A stretch of 64,000 bases of DNA from Cyclobacterium jeungdonense (lineage in GTDB: Bacteria; Bacteroidota; Bacteroidia; Cytophagales; Cyclobacteriaceae): positions 248,001 to 312,000 of the forward strand of contig NZ_WMCD01000001.1 in the NCBI RefSeq assembly GCF_010994275.1, given 5' to 3'. The translations under genes were made by a program, and so were the position numbers. Each line of letters opens with the position of its first letter. Position 1 is the first letter of the stretch. Shown here piece after piece: positions 8,993-17,257 of this stretch. Below the pieces are notes generated by a model. It worked only from the letters and a program-made list of their open reading frames with translations. It did not search any database and was not told the DNA's origin.

Positions 8993-10177
8993 ATGAATAT
9001 CCTTTTTATCTCCTGGGATTCCGATCAGACCAACTACCTGGAAAACCTGTTTATCCCCATTTTCGAAGGAATACAAAAAAAAACAAGTCACCGTTTTCAA
9101 ATCATGCAGTTTTCCTGGGCACGACCGCAAGAGGTAGCCCGCATCTGCCTGCTGGCTGAAAAAGCTGGAATAGGCTACTTGCATATTCCGGTTTCACACA
9201 AGCCAAACGCTGCCCTGGGCTCCCTTTGGTCCCTGATACGAGGCAGCAGGAAAATCAAAAACCACCTTAGAAACAACGAAATTACTTGCCTGATGCCCCG
9301 ATCCACCCTGCCAGGATGGATGGTGCTAAGGCTGGGAAGCTGGCTAAAATCCAGATCCATTCCCGTCGTATTTGATGCGGATGGCTTTCCCATTCAGGAG
9401 CGGGTAGATTTTGCCGGATTAAACCCCGGAAGTTTTCATTATCGCTGGCTCCGTCAGGTGGAAAGGCGAATGGTACAAAAAGCCGACCGGGTCCTGACAC
9501 GCTCTGAAAGAGCAATCGATATCCATTTAGATAATACGGGCATTCAACAGCGGGAAAAATTTTATCCGGTAATTAATGGGAGAGATCCTGGAATATTTAG
9601 GCCGGATACTGCAGGGAGAACCACCATTCGGAAAAAGTTGGGGATTTCGGAAAGTACCTGCCTCTGGTTGTACTCGGGAAGTCTGGGGCCGCAGTACCTG
9701 GTCCCCGAAATGCTTCAGCTCTTTTGGTCCGGTTACCAAAAAAATCCCGATAGCCGGTTTTTGTTTCTGGTCCGTAACAAGCAGTCCTTGCAGGAGCAAA
9801 TCCCGGAGTACCTACAAAAACTGGTTTTCATAGAAACCGTTCCTTTTGATCGAATTCCCGATTATTATGCTGCTGCAGATTTGGGCCTCAGCCTGCGAAA
9901 ACCGGCTCCCAGCCTGGCAGGCCTGGCTCCGATCAAGATCGGGGAATACCTGCTCTCCGGTTTGCCGGTAGTACTTTCGCCTGAGATAGGCGATCTTTCG
10001 GATAAGTTGGCAGCCGAGTCAGCCTGTTTTATTTACAGGGAAAATCCCGGGGAATTGATGGATTGGCTGGAAAGCAGTAAACACCTGCCAAAAACTGCTA
10101 TTCGGAAATTGGGAGAAAGGCATTTTGGTCTGGAGCAAAGCGTGGTAGGTTATATCCAGGCACTGCAAAATCTCTAA
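8993..10177 (+). CDS. GT4-like glycosyltransferase
   Basis: GT-B protein of 394 residues beginning with NILFISWDSDQTNYLE. A DADGFPIQERVDF segment lies near residue 127, DRVLTRSERAI marks the interdomain region, and the second domain has LWLYSGSLGPQYL and IKIGEYLLSGLPVVLSPEIGD. The classical E-x7-E motif is weak, so this is a divergent member. It lies between the preceding GT and the second polymerase-like protein, with short gaps. Probably transfers a sugar in the same glycan pathway; specificity unknown. Confidence 0.82.
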   Translation: MNILFISWDSDQTNYLENLFIPIFEGIQKKTSHRFQIMQFSWARPQEVARICLLAEKAGIGYLHIPVSHKPNAALGSLWSLIRGSRKIKNHLRNNEITCLMPRSTLPGWMVLRLGSWLKSRSIPVVFDADGFPIQERVDFAGLNPGSFHYRWLRQVERRMVQKADRVLTRSERAIDIHLDNTGIQQREKFYPVINGRDPGIFRPDTAGRTTIRKKLGISESTCLWLYSGSLGPQYLVPEMLQLFWSGYQKNPDSRFLFLVRNKQSLQEQIPEYLQKLVFIETVPFDRIPDYYAAADLGLSLRKPAPSLAGLAPIKIGEYLLSGLPVVLSPEIGDLSDKLAAESACFIYRENPGELMDWLESSKHLPKTAIRKLGERHFGLEQSVVGYIQALQNL

Positions 10178-10183
10178 AACTTC

Positions 10184-11350
10184 ATGACCCTAAAGGATTT
10201 CATCTTTATATTGCTTCTGATAAGCCTGGTTTTCCTCTGGATCGGCAAGCGTTCAAAAAATAAAGGATATTCGCAACGGCAACGTAATTTTCTCTATGCC
10301 CTGTGGGTGTATCACCTGGGAATGGGATACCTGTTTTACCGCTACTTGCTCCACCATGGCGGGGATAGCCTGCGGTACTGGAACTTGCAAAGTATCCCTA
10401 TTGGGGAATCCGAGAGTTGGATGGCCCACTGGGGGGTAGGGACGGCTTTTATTCAATGGGTTAATTTCCCTTTTTCCCATTGGTTAGGGTTCCATTTCCT
10501 GTCGGGAACGATGGGCTATGCAACGCTTTCCTTTTTTGGATTTGTGCCCCTGATGGAGTGGATGGGGAGGCGGCTTCAGCCGCTTGATTCTTCCCTGGTC
10601 ATTATGGGAGGCTTCTTACTGGTTTTTCTGCCAAATGTCCATTTCTGGACTGCCGGTGTTGGCAAGGAGGCTTTTTTATGGCTGGGCCTGGTACTTGTCA
10701 TGACGGGGACGCAAAATTTCCCCGAAAAATGGGGCTACTTGCTTTTAGGTTTATTTTTATCATTAATGGTTCGACCGATTCAAGGACTTATACTTACTTT
10801 ATCCGTTGCTGGAATACTACCGTTTCATCCTAAGCTGCGAAATTATCGAAGATTGCTCATTCCCCTGGCAGGATCCTTAATAGTTGGGATTCTGGCCTAT
10901 CGCTGGATTCAGGGTTCGCTGGAATATGGCTTTCATTTCAGATGGATTGGGGACTTGCTGGATTGGCAACATCGGTACCTCAATTCCTTTGGGGGAAACA
11001 GCAGCCTTCCGATGGCTGACTATTCAATGGTCGAAAAATTAGCTGCGGTTTTTTTCAGACCCTATCCCTGGGAAGTTAAGGGATTTTGGTCCTTAGCAGC
11101 TTCCCTGGAAAACAGCCTTTTTTTTCTGATTGTTGCAATAGGTGGGTTGGCATTGCTTCTAGGTAAAGTGAAGCGATCGGTACCATTTTTTTATCGCATA
11201 GCCTTTGTGTACGGAATTTTACTTTCCCTCTTATTTGCATTTGCGCTGAATAACCTGGGGGTAATCATGCGCATGAAAAGTGTATACACTGTTTTTATTA
11301 GTTGTTATTTTTACGAGTGCATGGTTCGTTATAATTCCAGGCTTCTGTGA
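10184..11350 (+). CDS. Polytopic membrane protein, paralogue of 6608-7849
   Basis: About 388 residues with ten or so membrane segments. It shares ordered landmarks with the protein at 6608-7849: GGDSLRYWN, VHFWTAGVGKEA, VRPIQG, FFRPYPW, a SLENSL segment and LNNLGVIMRMKS. The shared charged and aromatic residues in loops suggest a common catalytic or binding role, most simply Wzy/EpsG-like polymerisation. Overlaps the next gene by four bases (GTGA), so the two are translationally coupled. A stretch near 10.74-10.80 kb is more AT-rich than the rest of the gene. Function is inferred from context and topology only. Confidence 0.68.
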   Translation: MTLKDFIFILLLISLVFLWIGKRSKNKGYSQRQRNFLYALWVYHLGMGYLFYRYLLHHGGDSLRYWNLQSIPIGESESWMAHWGVGTAFIQWVNFPFSHWLGFHFLSGTMGYATLSFFGFVPLMEWMGRRLQPLDSSLVIMGGFLLVFLPNVHFWTAGVGKEAFLWLGLVLVMTGTQNFPEKWGYLLLGLFLSLMVRPIQGLILTLSVAGILPFHPKLRNYRRLLIPLAGSLIVGILAYRWIQGSLEYGFHFRWIGDLLDWQHRYLNSFGGNSSLPMADYSMVEKLAAVFFRPYPWEVKGFWSLAASLENSLFFLIVAIGGLALLLGKVKRSVPFFYRIAFVYGILLSLLFAFALNNLGVIMRMKSVYTVFISCYFYECMVRYNSRLL

Positions 11351-12327
11351 ATAAGGGAGGCTTAATCATTTCGCTTGATTTCGAACTCCACTGGGGTCGG
11401 TTTGATAAATCACCTTTAAAAGGTAACGAGGCTTATTACCACAAGACGAGGGAGGTAATCCCAAAGTTACTTGCTCTTTTTGCTGCCTATAAAATGGAAG
11501 TAACCTGGGCTACCGTGGGGATGCTGATGGCCCAGGATGCGGAAGAATGGGAACATTTTAGTCCGCCTGTGAAACCCACCTTTCAAAATCAGCGGTATTC
11601 TGCCTATCAGTGGTTTAAGGCCAACCGGCCGGATCAGGCTTGCCTTTTTGCCCCGGACCTTATTAGGGAGCTTCTCCAAACCCCCGGGCAGGAGCTGGGA
11701 AGCCATACTTTTGCCCACTACTATACCCGGGTAATGGGACAGCCGGTCGGAGGATTCAGGGAGGACCTGCTGGCTGCCAGGCGCATTGCCCAAGAGAAAT
11801 TTGGTATGGACATGCGTTCCCTGGTGCTTCCCCGTAACCAATACAACGCCCAAGTCCTCCAAACTGCCCGGGAATTGGATTTCCTGGCCGTCCGTACCAA
11901 CCCTTCCGATTGGTTTTGGAGGTCTCCAGAAAAAGAGGGCTGGGTAAAAAAGGGTTTCCGGGCAGCGGATTCCTATTGGTCGCTGGGAAATAAAACCTCC
12001 TATTTTCCTGAAGCTGCCAGGAAAGATTTCCCCTGTCTCCTTCCTGCTTCCCGGTTTTTCAGACCCTATCAGGAAAGGTTGGGCTGGATGAATCGCTTAA
12101 AGCTTGACCGGATCAGGCAGGAAATGGAGGAAGCTGCGCAAAAAGGAAAAGTGTACCATCTTTGGTGGCATCCGCACAACCACGGGCAGTATCCCGACCA
12201 AAGCCTGCATGAAGTAAAAATTATTCTGGATCATTTTTTAAAATGCAGGGATTTGTATGGTATGAAAAGCTATTCCATTGGCAGCTTTGCTGAAAAACAG
12301 CTTCCTCCGGGTCCGGTTTATCCCTAA
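11347..12327 (+). CDS. Polysaccharide deacetylase (NodB-like)
   Basis: Carbohydrate esterase family 4-like protein. The metal-binding motif 1 is SLDFE with Asp11, and motif 2 is HTFAH with His120 and His124, so the divalent-metal site looks intact. Later LPRNQYN replaces the usual RxPY-like motif and HLWWHPHNHG resembles the C-terminal His motif. No signal peptide is seen, so it should act in the cytoplasm on a lipid-linked precursor, or be a related amide hydrolase. GTG start at 11347 overlaps the previous stop. It closes the polysaccharide operon; a hairpin follows 120 bases downstream. Confidence 0.85.
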   Translation: MNKGGLIISLDFELHWGRFDKSPLKGNEAYYHKTREVIPKLLALFAAYKMEVTWATVGMLMAQDAEEWEHFSPPVKPTFQNQRYSAYQWFKANRPDQACLFAPDLIRELLQTPGQELGSHTFAHYYTRVMGQPVGGFREDLLAARRIAQEKFGMDMRSLVLPRNQYNAQVLQTARELDFLAVRTNPSDWFWRSPEKEGWVKKGFRAADSYWSLGNKTSYFPEAARKDFPCLLPASRFFRPYQERLGWMNRLKLDRIRQEMEEAAQKGKVYHLWWHPHNHGQYPDQSLHEVKIILDHFLKCRDLYGMKSYSIGSFAEKQLPPGPVYP

Positions 12328-12447
12328 CCCTTTCCTTCCGCGATCCGCGCTTCTTTCTTTCCCCTATTCCTTCCCGGGGATAAAATTCCATTCATAGTTA
12401 GCGTTGTTACCAAAAGCTGGTGGACCTATTATTACTCCAGCCTATAG

Positions 12448-12479
12448 AAAACGCAGGAGTGTTTTTTGACGCGTTTTTT
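12448..12479 (+). terminator. Candidate intrinsic terminator
   Basis: Inverted repeat AAAACGC (12448-12454) and GCGTTTT (12471-12477) with a 16-base loop, running into a T tract. It lies 120 bases after the deacetylase gene and may end the polysaccharide operon. The long loop makes it a moderate candidate. Confidence 0.45.
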
Positions 12480-12592
12480 ATATTAAGTATTGGCGGGTAA
12501 ATGGAAAAACTTTAGAAGGATAAATAAACCTGAATAGTTGCCGGCTTGGTGTTTATGTGTTTATTTTGCCTTTGCTTAAATTAACTTCACCA

Positions 12593-12883
12593 ATGAACCT
12601 GTCCGATTTTAAAAATAGCATTCAAATGGATACCCCTCCATCGGGTTTATCTGTATATTTGCAATCTCTGTGGTTAGATAAGAAAGGAGATTGGGACCGT
12701 GCCCACGGATTGATCGATTCCCTGGGGGGCGAAGATGCGGCTTCACTGCATGCCTATCTGCATCGCAAGGAAGGTGACCTTTCCAATGCCGGTTATTGGT
12801 ATCGTCGGGCGGGCAAAAACCCGGCTTCCAACAGCCTTGAGGAAGAGTGGGAACAATTGGTCACTTATTTTTTAAAGAAATAA
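12593..12883 (+). CDS. Small conserved-looking hypothetical protein
   Basis: A 96-residue soluble, mostly alpha-helical protein starting MNLSDFKNSI. An upstream in-frame start at 12557 would add a short hydrophobic stretch, but the ATG at 12593 gives a compact protein and is preferred. The middle reads as a single TPR-like helical hairpin (WDRAHGLIDSLGG followed by LHAYLHRKEGDLSNAGYWYRRAG). I do not recognise a named family beyond that. It precedes methylglyoxal synthase by 114 bases on the same strand. A role in protein interaction is a guess from the TPR-like pattern. Confidence 0.6.
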   Translation: MNLSDFKNSIQMDTPPSGLSVYLQSLWLDKKGDWDRAHGLIDSLGGEDAASLHAYLHRKEGDLSNAGYWYRRAGKNPASNSLEEEWEQLVTYFLKK

Positions 12884-12997
12884 TAAGGGAATCCCTATTT
12901 CATCTTTCCAACTGAAATAGTTGTTTCCCGTAAGGAGACCAATCCCCGGGAGTTTTTGATTAACTATATACATTATTCGTTTCAACGTTAAAGAGAC

Positions 12998-13357
12998 ATG
13001 AAGGTAGCATTGATAGCCCACGATGGGAAAAAAGCAGACATGGTTCACTTTCTTAGCGGATCCAGGAAGGAACTTGAAGGCATTATTCTGGTGGCTACGG
13101 GTACCACCGGAACTCATATAGAAAAAGCGGGGTTTGAGGTGGAGAAATTGTTATCCGGGCCATTGGGTGGAGATGCTCAAATTGGGGCGATGGTGGCGCA
13201 AAAGGAATTGGATATGGTTATCTTTTTCAGAGATCCGCTGGGCAAACATCCCCATGAACCGGATGTGCAAATGCTTATGCGGATCTGCGATGTGCATAAC
13301 GTTCCTCTGGCGACCAATTTGGCTGCAGCCGAATTAATGTTCCAACATTTGAAATAA
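12998..13357 (+). CDS. mgsA: Methylglyoxal synthase
   Basis: Converts dihydroxyacetone phosphate to methylglyoxal and phosphate, a cytoplasmic bypass of lower glycolysis used when phosphorylated sugars accumulate. The 119-residue chain is short for the family but carries the full set of motifs: IAHDGKK at the N-terminus, ATGTTG (33-38) and SGPLGGDAQIGA (53-64) with catalytic Asp59, FFRDP with Asp79, and PHEPDV with His86. Starts at ATG 12998. The next gene, 27 bases downstream, is 6-phosphofructokinase, so the entry and bypass steps around triose phosphate sit side by side. Confidence 0.95.
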   Translation: MKVALIAHDGKKADMVHFLSGSRKELEGIILVATGTTGTHIEKAGFEVEKLLSGPLGGDAQIGAMVAQKELDMVIFFRDPLGKHPHEPDVQMLMRICDVHNVPLATNLAAAELMFQHLK

Positions 13358-13384
13358 GAAATTACCACACAGACTACCAACTAC

Positions 13385-14377
13385 ATGCTAGACCAACCTA
13401 TATCTATTAAGAAAATCGGCGTACTTACTTCCGGAGGCGATGCACCGGGAATGAACGCAGCCATCCGGGCCGTGGTACGTGCTGGTTTTTATTACAAGTT
13501 GGAGGTTTTCGGTATTTATCGGGGATACGAGGGAATGATTTATAACGATATCCGAAAACTGGACAGCCATTCGATTGCCCATGTGCTGGAAAGGGGAGGT
13601 ACTTTCCTGAAATCGGCCCGGAGTGAAGAGTTTAAGACAGCAGAAGGAAGAAAAAAGGCCTACGAAAACCTGAAAAGTCACGGAATTGATGCCCTGGTGG
13701 TGATCGGTGGGGACGGATCTCTGACTGGTGCACACCTTTTTTACAAAGAATTTGGCATACCGGCGGTTGGCTTACCTGGAACCATTGATAACGACCTCTT
13801 TGGCACGGATCTCACCATTGGATTCGATACGGCCTGCAATACGGCTATTGAAGCCATTGATAAAATTCGGGATACGGCCACTTCTCATGATCGACTCTTT
13901 TTTGTGGAAGTGATGGGTCGGGATGCCGGGTTTATTGCGATTAATGCGGGTATTGGAAGCGCTGCTGCCGCCATTCTAATCCCTGAGAAAAAATTTCCGG
14001 TAGAGAAATTGATCGACCGTCTTAAATTCAGGGAAAAAGCAAAAAAAGAAAGCAACATAGTTATCGTTGCTGAAGGGGGTAAAAGTGGGGGCGCCCAGGA
14101 AATTTCCTTAAAAGTAAAAAAAATCCTTCCCAGTTACGATATCAAGGTGACCATTTTAGGCCATTTGCAACGGGGCGGAGCGCCCTCTTCCTTTGATCGT
14201 ATCCTTGCCAGTAAATTAGGGGTATCCGCTGTGGAAGGCCTGCTCCATGGTAAATACGATGTGATGGTGGGTATTATCAATAACAAAATTGTGTTTACTC
14301 CCATTAAAAGGGCCATTATCGATGACAAGACTGTGGATGAGGAGGATTTACGGATTGCCGGGATTCTATCTACTTGA
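13385..14377 (+). CDS. pfkA: ATP-dependent 6-phosphofructokinase
   Basis: Phosphorylates fructose 6-phosphate to fructose 1,6-bisphosphate in glycolysis. Motifs are in order: TSGGDAPGMNA for ATP binding (15-25), GGDGS (108-112), the catalytic PGTIDND (131-137), MGRDAG and GHLQRGG. The Gly in GGDGS is the usual mark of the ATP-using rather than pyrophosphate-using class. Length of 330 residues is normal for bacterial PfkA. It follows mgsA by 27 bases and is probably co-transcribed with it. Confidence 0.96.
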   Translation: MLDQPISIKKIGVLTSGGDAPGMNAAIRAVVRAGFYYKLEVFGIYRGYEGMIYNDIRKLDSHSIAHVLERGGTFLKSARSEEFKTAEGRKKAYENLKSHGIDALVVIGGDGSLTGAHLFYKEFGIPAVGLPGTIDNDLFGTDLTIGFDTACNTAIEAIDKIRDTATSHDRLFFVEVMGRDAGFIAINAGIGSAAAAILIPEKKFPVEKLIDRLKFREKAKKESNIVIVAEGGKSGGAQEISLKVKKILPSYDIKVTILGHLQRGGAPSSFDRILASKLGVSAVEGLLHGKYDVMVGIINNKIVFTPIKRAIIDDKTVDEEDLRIAGILST

Positions 14378-14732
14378 TCGCATACTAGTGACTATTTTGA
14401 TAGCATAGCAAGCCCCAAAACCCCGGGTCGGATATCTTCCTTCCCGCTCAAATTGGATTTGGATTTTTTTATGTGAGATTCTCGTTAATTTCTCATTAAT
14501 ATTTTGCGTATATTCAAATAGCGGGTATTTTCATTGTCTTTTGGCTATAAAAAATTTCCATTTACTACTATTTTTGGACATATTGTAGTTTGATTGTCAA
14601 TTATCTTTTTTCCAATACCTAAAACAAACCTATTTAATAACATGAAATCGAGCATGACGAAAACGTCACACAGTGGGATGATTATCAATCATGCGAGATT
14701 CCATGTGCCCATTAAAAAACCATTAGAAACAC
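14378..14732. other. Intergenic region with leader repeat
   Basis: A 355-base gap between pfkA and the enolase-superfamily gene. The first 260 bases are AT-rich and show no gene or clear terminator. The last 91 bases (14642-14732) are a copy of a repeat that also occurs twice near 48.3 kb. The promoter of the downstream gene presumably lies between 14500 and 14640. Confidence 0.5.
14642..14732 (+). repeat. Leader repeat, copy 1 (partner copies at 48.3 kb)
   Basis: About 91 bases beginning ATGAAATCGAGCATGACG and ending just before the ATG of the next gene. It shares with the copies at 48249-48438 the blocks ATGAAATCG, GATGATTATCAA, GCGAGATTCCAT and an A-rich end followed by AAACACATG. It contains two small perfect hairpins: TGACG-AAAA-CGTCA and ATGATT-ATC-AATCAT. 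The repeat reads in frame as the start of a 35-codon peptide (14642-14749). See findings. Confidence 0.75.
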
Positions 14733-14749
14733 ATGAAAAAAAACATTGA
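14642..14749 (+). CDS. Possible leader peptide inside repeat
   Basis: A 35-codon frame starting MKSSMTKTSHSGMIINHARF and ending 17 bases inside the next gene in another frame. A similar frame (MKSSMTQATDGGMIINHARF) occurs in the repeat at 48.3 kb. The matching peptide could reflect selection on the peptide, or merely two copies of a DNA repeat. There is no recognisable domain. If translated, its stop lies downstream of the next gene's start codon, which would allow translational coupling. Confidence 0.3.
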   Translation: MKSSMTKTSHSGMIINHARFHVPIKKPLETHEKKH

Positions 14750-16199
14750 ACGCCTGCAACAAAATTATTTAGACCAAGCCCGGGAAAACAGTATCAAAAC
14801 CGAGTCTCCGCTCTCTTTGGCACAGGATTCAGAAAATGGACGAAGGTCTTTTTTTAAGAAAGCAGCATTGGGAGGACTGAGTCTGGGGGGTATGATGATG
14901 CTATCCACAGAAGACACGATAGCCCATACCACTTCCAAAGTCAATCGCCTTTCCAACCCCTCTGATTTGAAAATTACCGATATGCGCATCGCGCAATATG
15001 GTAACGTTCCGATATTGAAAATTTACACCAATCAAGGCATTCATGGGCTGGGTGATGTCCGGGATGGAGCGGACAAGCGGTATGCACTCCTGCTAAAAAG
15101 CAGGATATTGGGTGAAAACCCCTGTAACGTGGAGCGGATTTTTAAGCGAATAGAACAATTTGGATGGCACGGACGGCAAGGTGGTGGCGTATCAGGAGTG
15201 GAAATGGCACTGTGGGACCTGGCAGGCAAAGCTTATGGAGTGCCTTTGTACCAGTTGATGGGGGGTAAATTTAGGGATAAGGTTCGCATCTATGTGGATA
15301 CCCCGACCGTTCAGGACCCAGAAGAATTTGCCAACAAGATGAAAGAGCGGGTGGATATGGGGTTTACCATGTTGAAAATGGATATAGGGATTGGACTAAT
15401 CAAAGACCAGGAGGACACACTTACCAATAAATCTCCCTGGGGACAATTGCGGGGGTGGTCCGATCAGGATGTAATGAGCTATACCCAAACGCCACATCAG
15501 TTTACCCACGTGCAGATCACGCAAAAGGGTCTTGAAAAAATGGTGGAATATGCGGCAAGGGCAAGGGAAAAGGTGGGCTATGAGATTCCGCTGGCGATCG
15601 ACCATTTTGGACACATGGGCTACAACGAAATGATCAAATTGGCCAATGCTTTCGAACCGTACAACATTGCCTGGTTGGAAGATTTGATTCCCTGGCAAAA
15701 TACCGAACAATGGAAGCGAATTACCGAAGCCATTACCACGCCTACCCTTACCGGAGAAGATGCCTACCACAAAAAGAATTTTAAAGACCTGATTGAAACA
15801 AGGGCAGTTGACCTGGTACACCCGGATCCCGGAAGTGCTGGGGGATATCTGCAAACCAAAAAAATAGGGGATTATGCCGAGGAATACGGTATTGGTATGG
15901 CGTTGCATCATGCCGCCTCTCCCATCACCTTTATGGGTACCGTCCATGCAGCAGCAGCTACCTATAATTTTATCGGGCTGGAACACCATTCGGTAGATAA
16001 TCCCTGGTGGGAAGATCTTGTAACTGGCATTGATAAACCCTTTGTGAAAGATGGATACGTACAGGTACCCGAATCTCCGGGAATAGGACTTGAATTAAAT
16101 GAAGAGGAAGTGAAGAAACGACTTCGGGAAGGTGAGCAGTTTTTCGCTCCTACCGATGACTGGAATGAAATTCGATCCTGGGACCGAACCTGGAGTTGA
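14733..16199 (+). CDS. Tat-exported mandelate racemase/muconate lactonizing enzyme family protein
   Basis: Enolase-superfamily enzyme of the sugar-acid dehydratase/mandelate racemase type, 488 residues. The barrel carries Mg2+ ligands Asp290 (in AIDHFGH), Glu316 (WLEDL) and Glu342 (LTGEDAY), a lysine in the LKMD segment near residue 215, and His392/His393 near the C-terminal active site. Unusually, residues 37-42 read RRSFFK followed by a hydrophobic AALGGLSLGGMMML stretch, a twin-arginine export signal, so the enzyme probably works in the periplasm. The substrate is likely a sugar acid but cannot be named. It is monocistronic: a leader repeat sits before it and a strong terminator after it. 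Confidence 0.88.
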   Translation: MKKNIERLQQNYLDQARENSIKTESPLSLAQDSENGRRSFFKKAALGGLSLGGMMMLSTEDTIAHTTSKVNRLSNPSDLKITDMRIAQYGNVPILKIYTNQGIHGLGDVRDGADKRYALLLKSRILGENPCNVERIFKRIEQFGWHGRQGGGVSGVEMALWDLAGKAYGVPLYQLMGGKFRDKVRIYVDTPTVQDPEEFANKMKERVDMGFTMLKMDIGIGLIKDQEDTLTNKSPWGQLRGWSDQDVMSYTQTPHQFTHVQITQKGLEKMVEYAARAREKVGYEIPLAIDHFGHMGYNEMIKLANAFEPYNIAWLEDLIPWQNTEQWKRITEAITTPTLTGEDAYHKKNFKDLIETRAVDLVHPDPGSAGGYLQTKKIGDYAEEYGIGMALHHAASPITFMGTVHAAAATYNFIGLEHHSVDNPWWEDLVTGIDKPFVKDGYVQVPESPGIGLELNEEEVKKRLREGEQFFAPTDDWNEIRSWDRTWS

Positions 16200-16212
16200 T
16201 TTTTAAAGAAAG

Positions 16213-16242
16213 CCCCGGGAGATTTATCCGGGGTTTTCTTTT
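16213..16242 (+). terminator. Intrinsic terminator
   Basis: Stem CCCCGG (16213-16218) and CCGGGG (16228-16233) with a nine-base loop, followed directly by a T-rich run. It lies 14 bases after the enolase-superfamily gene and ends it. Confidence 0.85.
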
Positions 16243-16289
16243 ACCTTGCGAGCCAAAATTTAATCTTGTTTCACCATCTTTAAAACATT

Positions 16290-16661
16290 ATGAGCAGATC
16301 AAAAGACATCTTTTCCATTCTTATTCAACTGGCCGTTGCGGGATTGGTAATTATTTTTACCGGATACCTGCTTCCGGGAATTGTAGTCGATGACTGGATC
16401 ACCGGAGTCATTATAGCGGCGTTGTTGGCGTTGTTAAACCTTACCATAAAGCCTATTTTGATATTTCTCACCATTCCCATTACTATTCTAACCCTGGGCC
16501 TGTTTTTATTGGTAATCAATGCCCTTCTGGTGATGTTGGCAGCGGCGTTGATTCAGGGATTTACAGTGGACAATTTTTGGTGGGCGCTTCTTTTTAGCCT
16601 TGTATTGTCTCTGGTCAATTCGATCTTGGGTATTTCTCTGGGGAATGGGCTCAGGAGGTAA
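16290..16661 (+). CDS. Phage holin family 4-type membrane protein
   Basis: A 123-residue protein with four hydrophobic segments (about residues 9-30, 37-58, 62-88 and 94-117) and the pattern ITGVIIAALLALLNLTIKPI and ILTLGLFLLVINALL, typical of the chromosomal phage_holin_4_2 / YvlD-like family. Despite the name these are ordinary bacterial inner-membrane proteins, not necessarily phage genes, and no phage genes surround it. Function is unknown. It is convergent with the next gene. Confidence 0.85.
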   Translation: MSRSKDIFSILIQLAVAGLVIIFTGYLLPGIVVDDWITGVIIAALLALLNLTIKPILIFLTIPITILTLGLFLLVINALLVMLAAALIQGFTVDNFWWALLFSLVLSLVNSILGISLGNGLRR

Positions 16662-16693
16662 ACAACCTAACTTCTGGTGAATAGTTGGATGGG

Positions 16694-17140
16694 TCAATGC
16701 AAATCTGAGAGCTGAAACGGTACGGATCGGTCATGTTTTCGCCGGTAATAAACCGGCTCCTGGTTTTCTTCGGCTAGGGCATGCGGACCACGATCGCTTT
16801 TTGGAACATGGATAAGGAGCAGGTATTTCTCCTCTGTGGATACAGGTTCAGTATGTAACTGTACCTCATATACCTCAAATGTCACGGGAAAAGAAGGAGC
16901 GCAATACTTAGTTATGGCCTCATTGGCCATAAACATTTCCTCCTCAGGGTCTATTCCTAAAATCTGTTTTCGGTCGGAGACTCCTACCACCACCGTTCCT
17001 CCTTCGGTGTTGGCAAAAGACAAAAGTGTTTTAGCAATTTTTCGCTGGCTGCTTAGACTCTGCTTATAATCCAGGTGCAAACCTTCCGGTTTAGCGAGTA
17101 AACTTTTTATCCATTCATTATTCTTTTTAGGAGAAAACAT
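16694..17140 (-). CDS. AlbA_2 (Schlafen-like) domain protein
   Basis: A 148-residue protein consisting of a single AlbA_2 / divergent AAA-4 domain. Visible family features are EGLHLDYKQSLS (the E-x-L-x-x-x-K motif), ALL-type SFANTEGGTVVVGVSD and a C-terminal VYYRRKHDRSVP. In larger family members this domain precedes an ATP-binding or helix-turn-helix region; here it stands alone. It is thought to bind nucleic acid or nucleotide, but the role in this protein is not known. Encoded on the minus strand between two + strand genes. Confidence 0.82.
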   Translation of the reverse strand: MFSPKKNNEWIKSLLAKPEGLHLDYKQSLSSQRKIAKTLLSFANTEGGTVVVGVSDRKQILGIDPEEEMFMANEAITKYCAPSFPVTFEVYEVQLHTEPVSTEEKYLLLIHVPKSDRGPHALAEENQEPVYYRRKHDRSVPFQLSDLH

Positions 17141-17257
17141 TTTTTTAAAAGGTAAAAGATTGTAAATTATTGAAGAGTTAATATGAGCAATATTAATTTA
17201 TTATTTAATGTAACCAAAACCAGCAATAATCATTTCACAAATCCAGCTTATACTCCA

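Noticed and set aside
12901..12997. Bacteroidota-type promoter (TTTG and TAnnTTTG) before mgsA
   Set aside because: A TTTG is present, but the -7 element and spacing do not match the consensus well enough to call.
15396..15989. Minus-strand frame (197 codons)
   Set aside because: Antisense to the metal-binding core of the enolase-superfamily gene.
16290..16661. Prophage remnant suggested by the holin-like protein
   Set aside because: The family is a common chromosomal membrane protein and no other phage gene is near.
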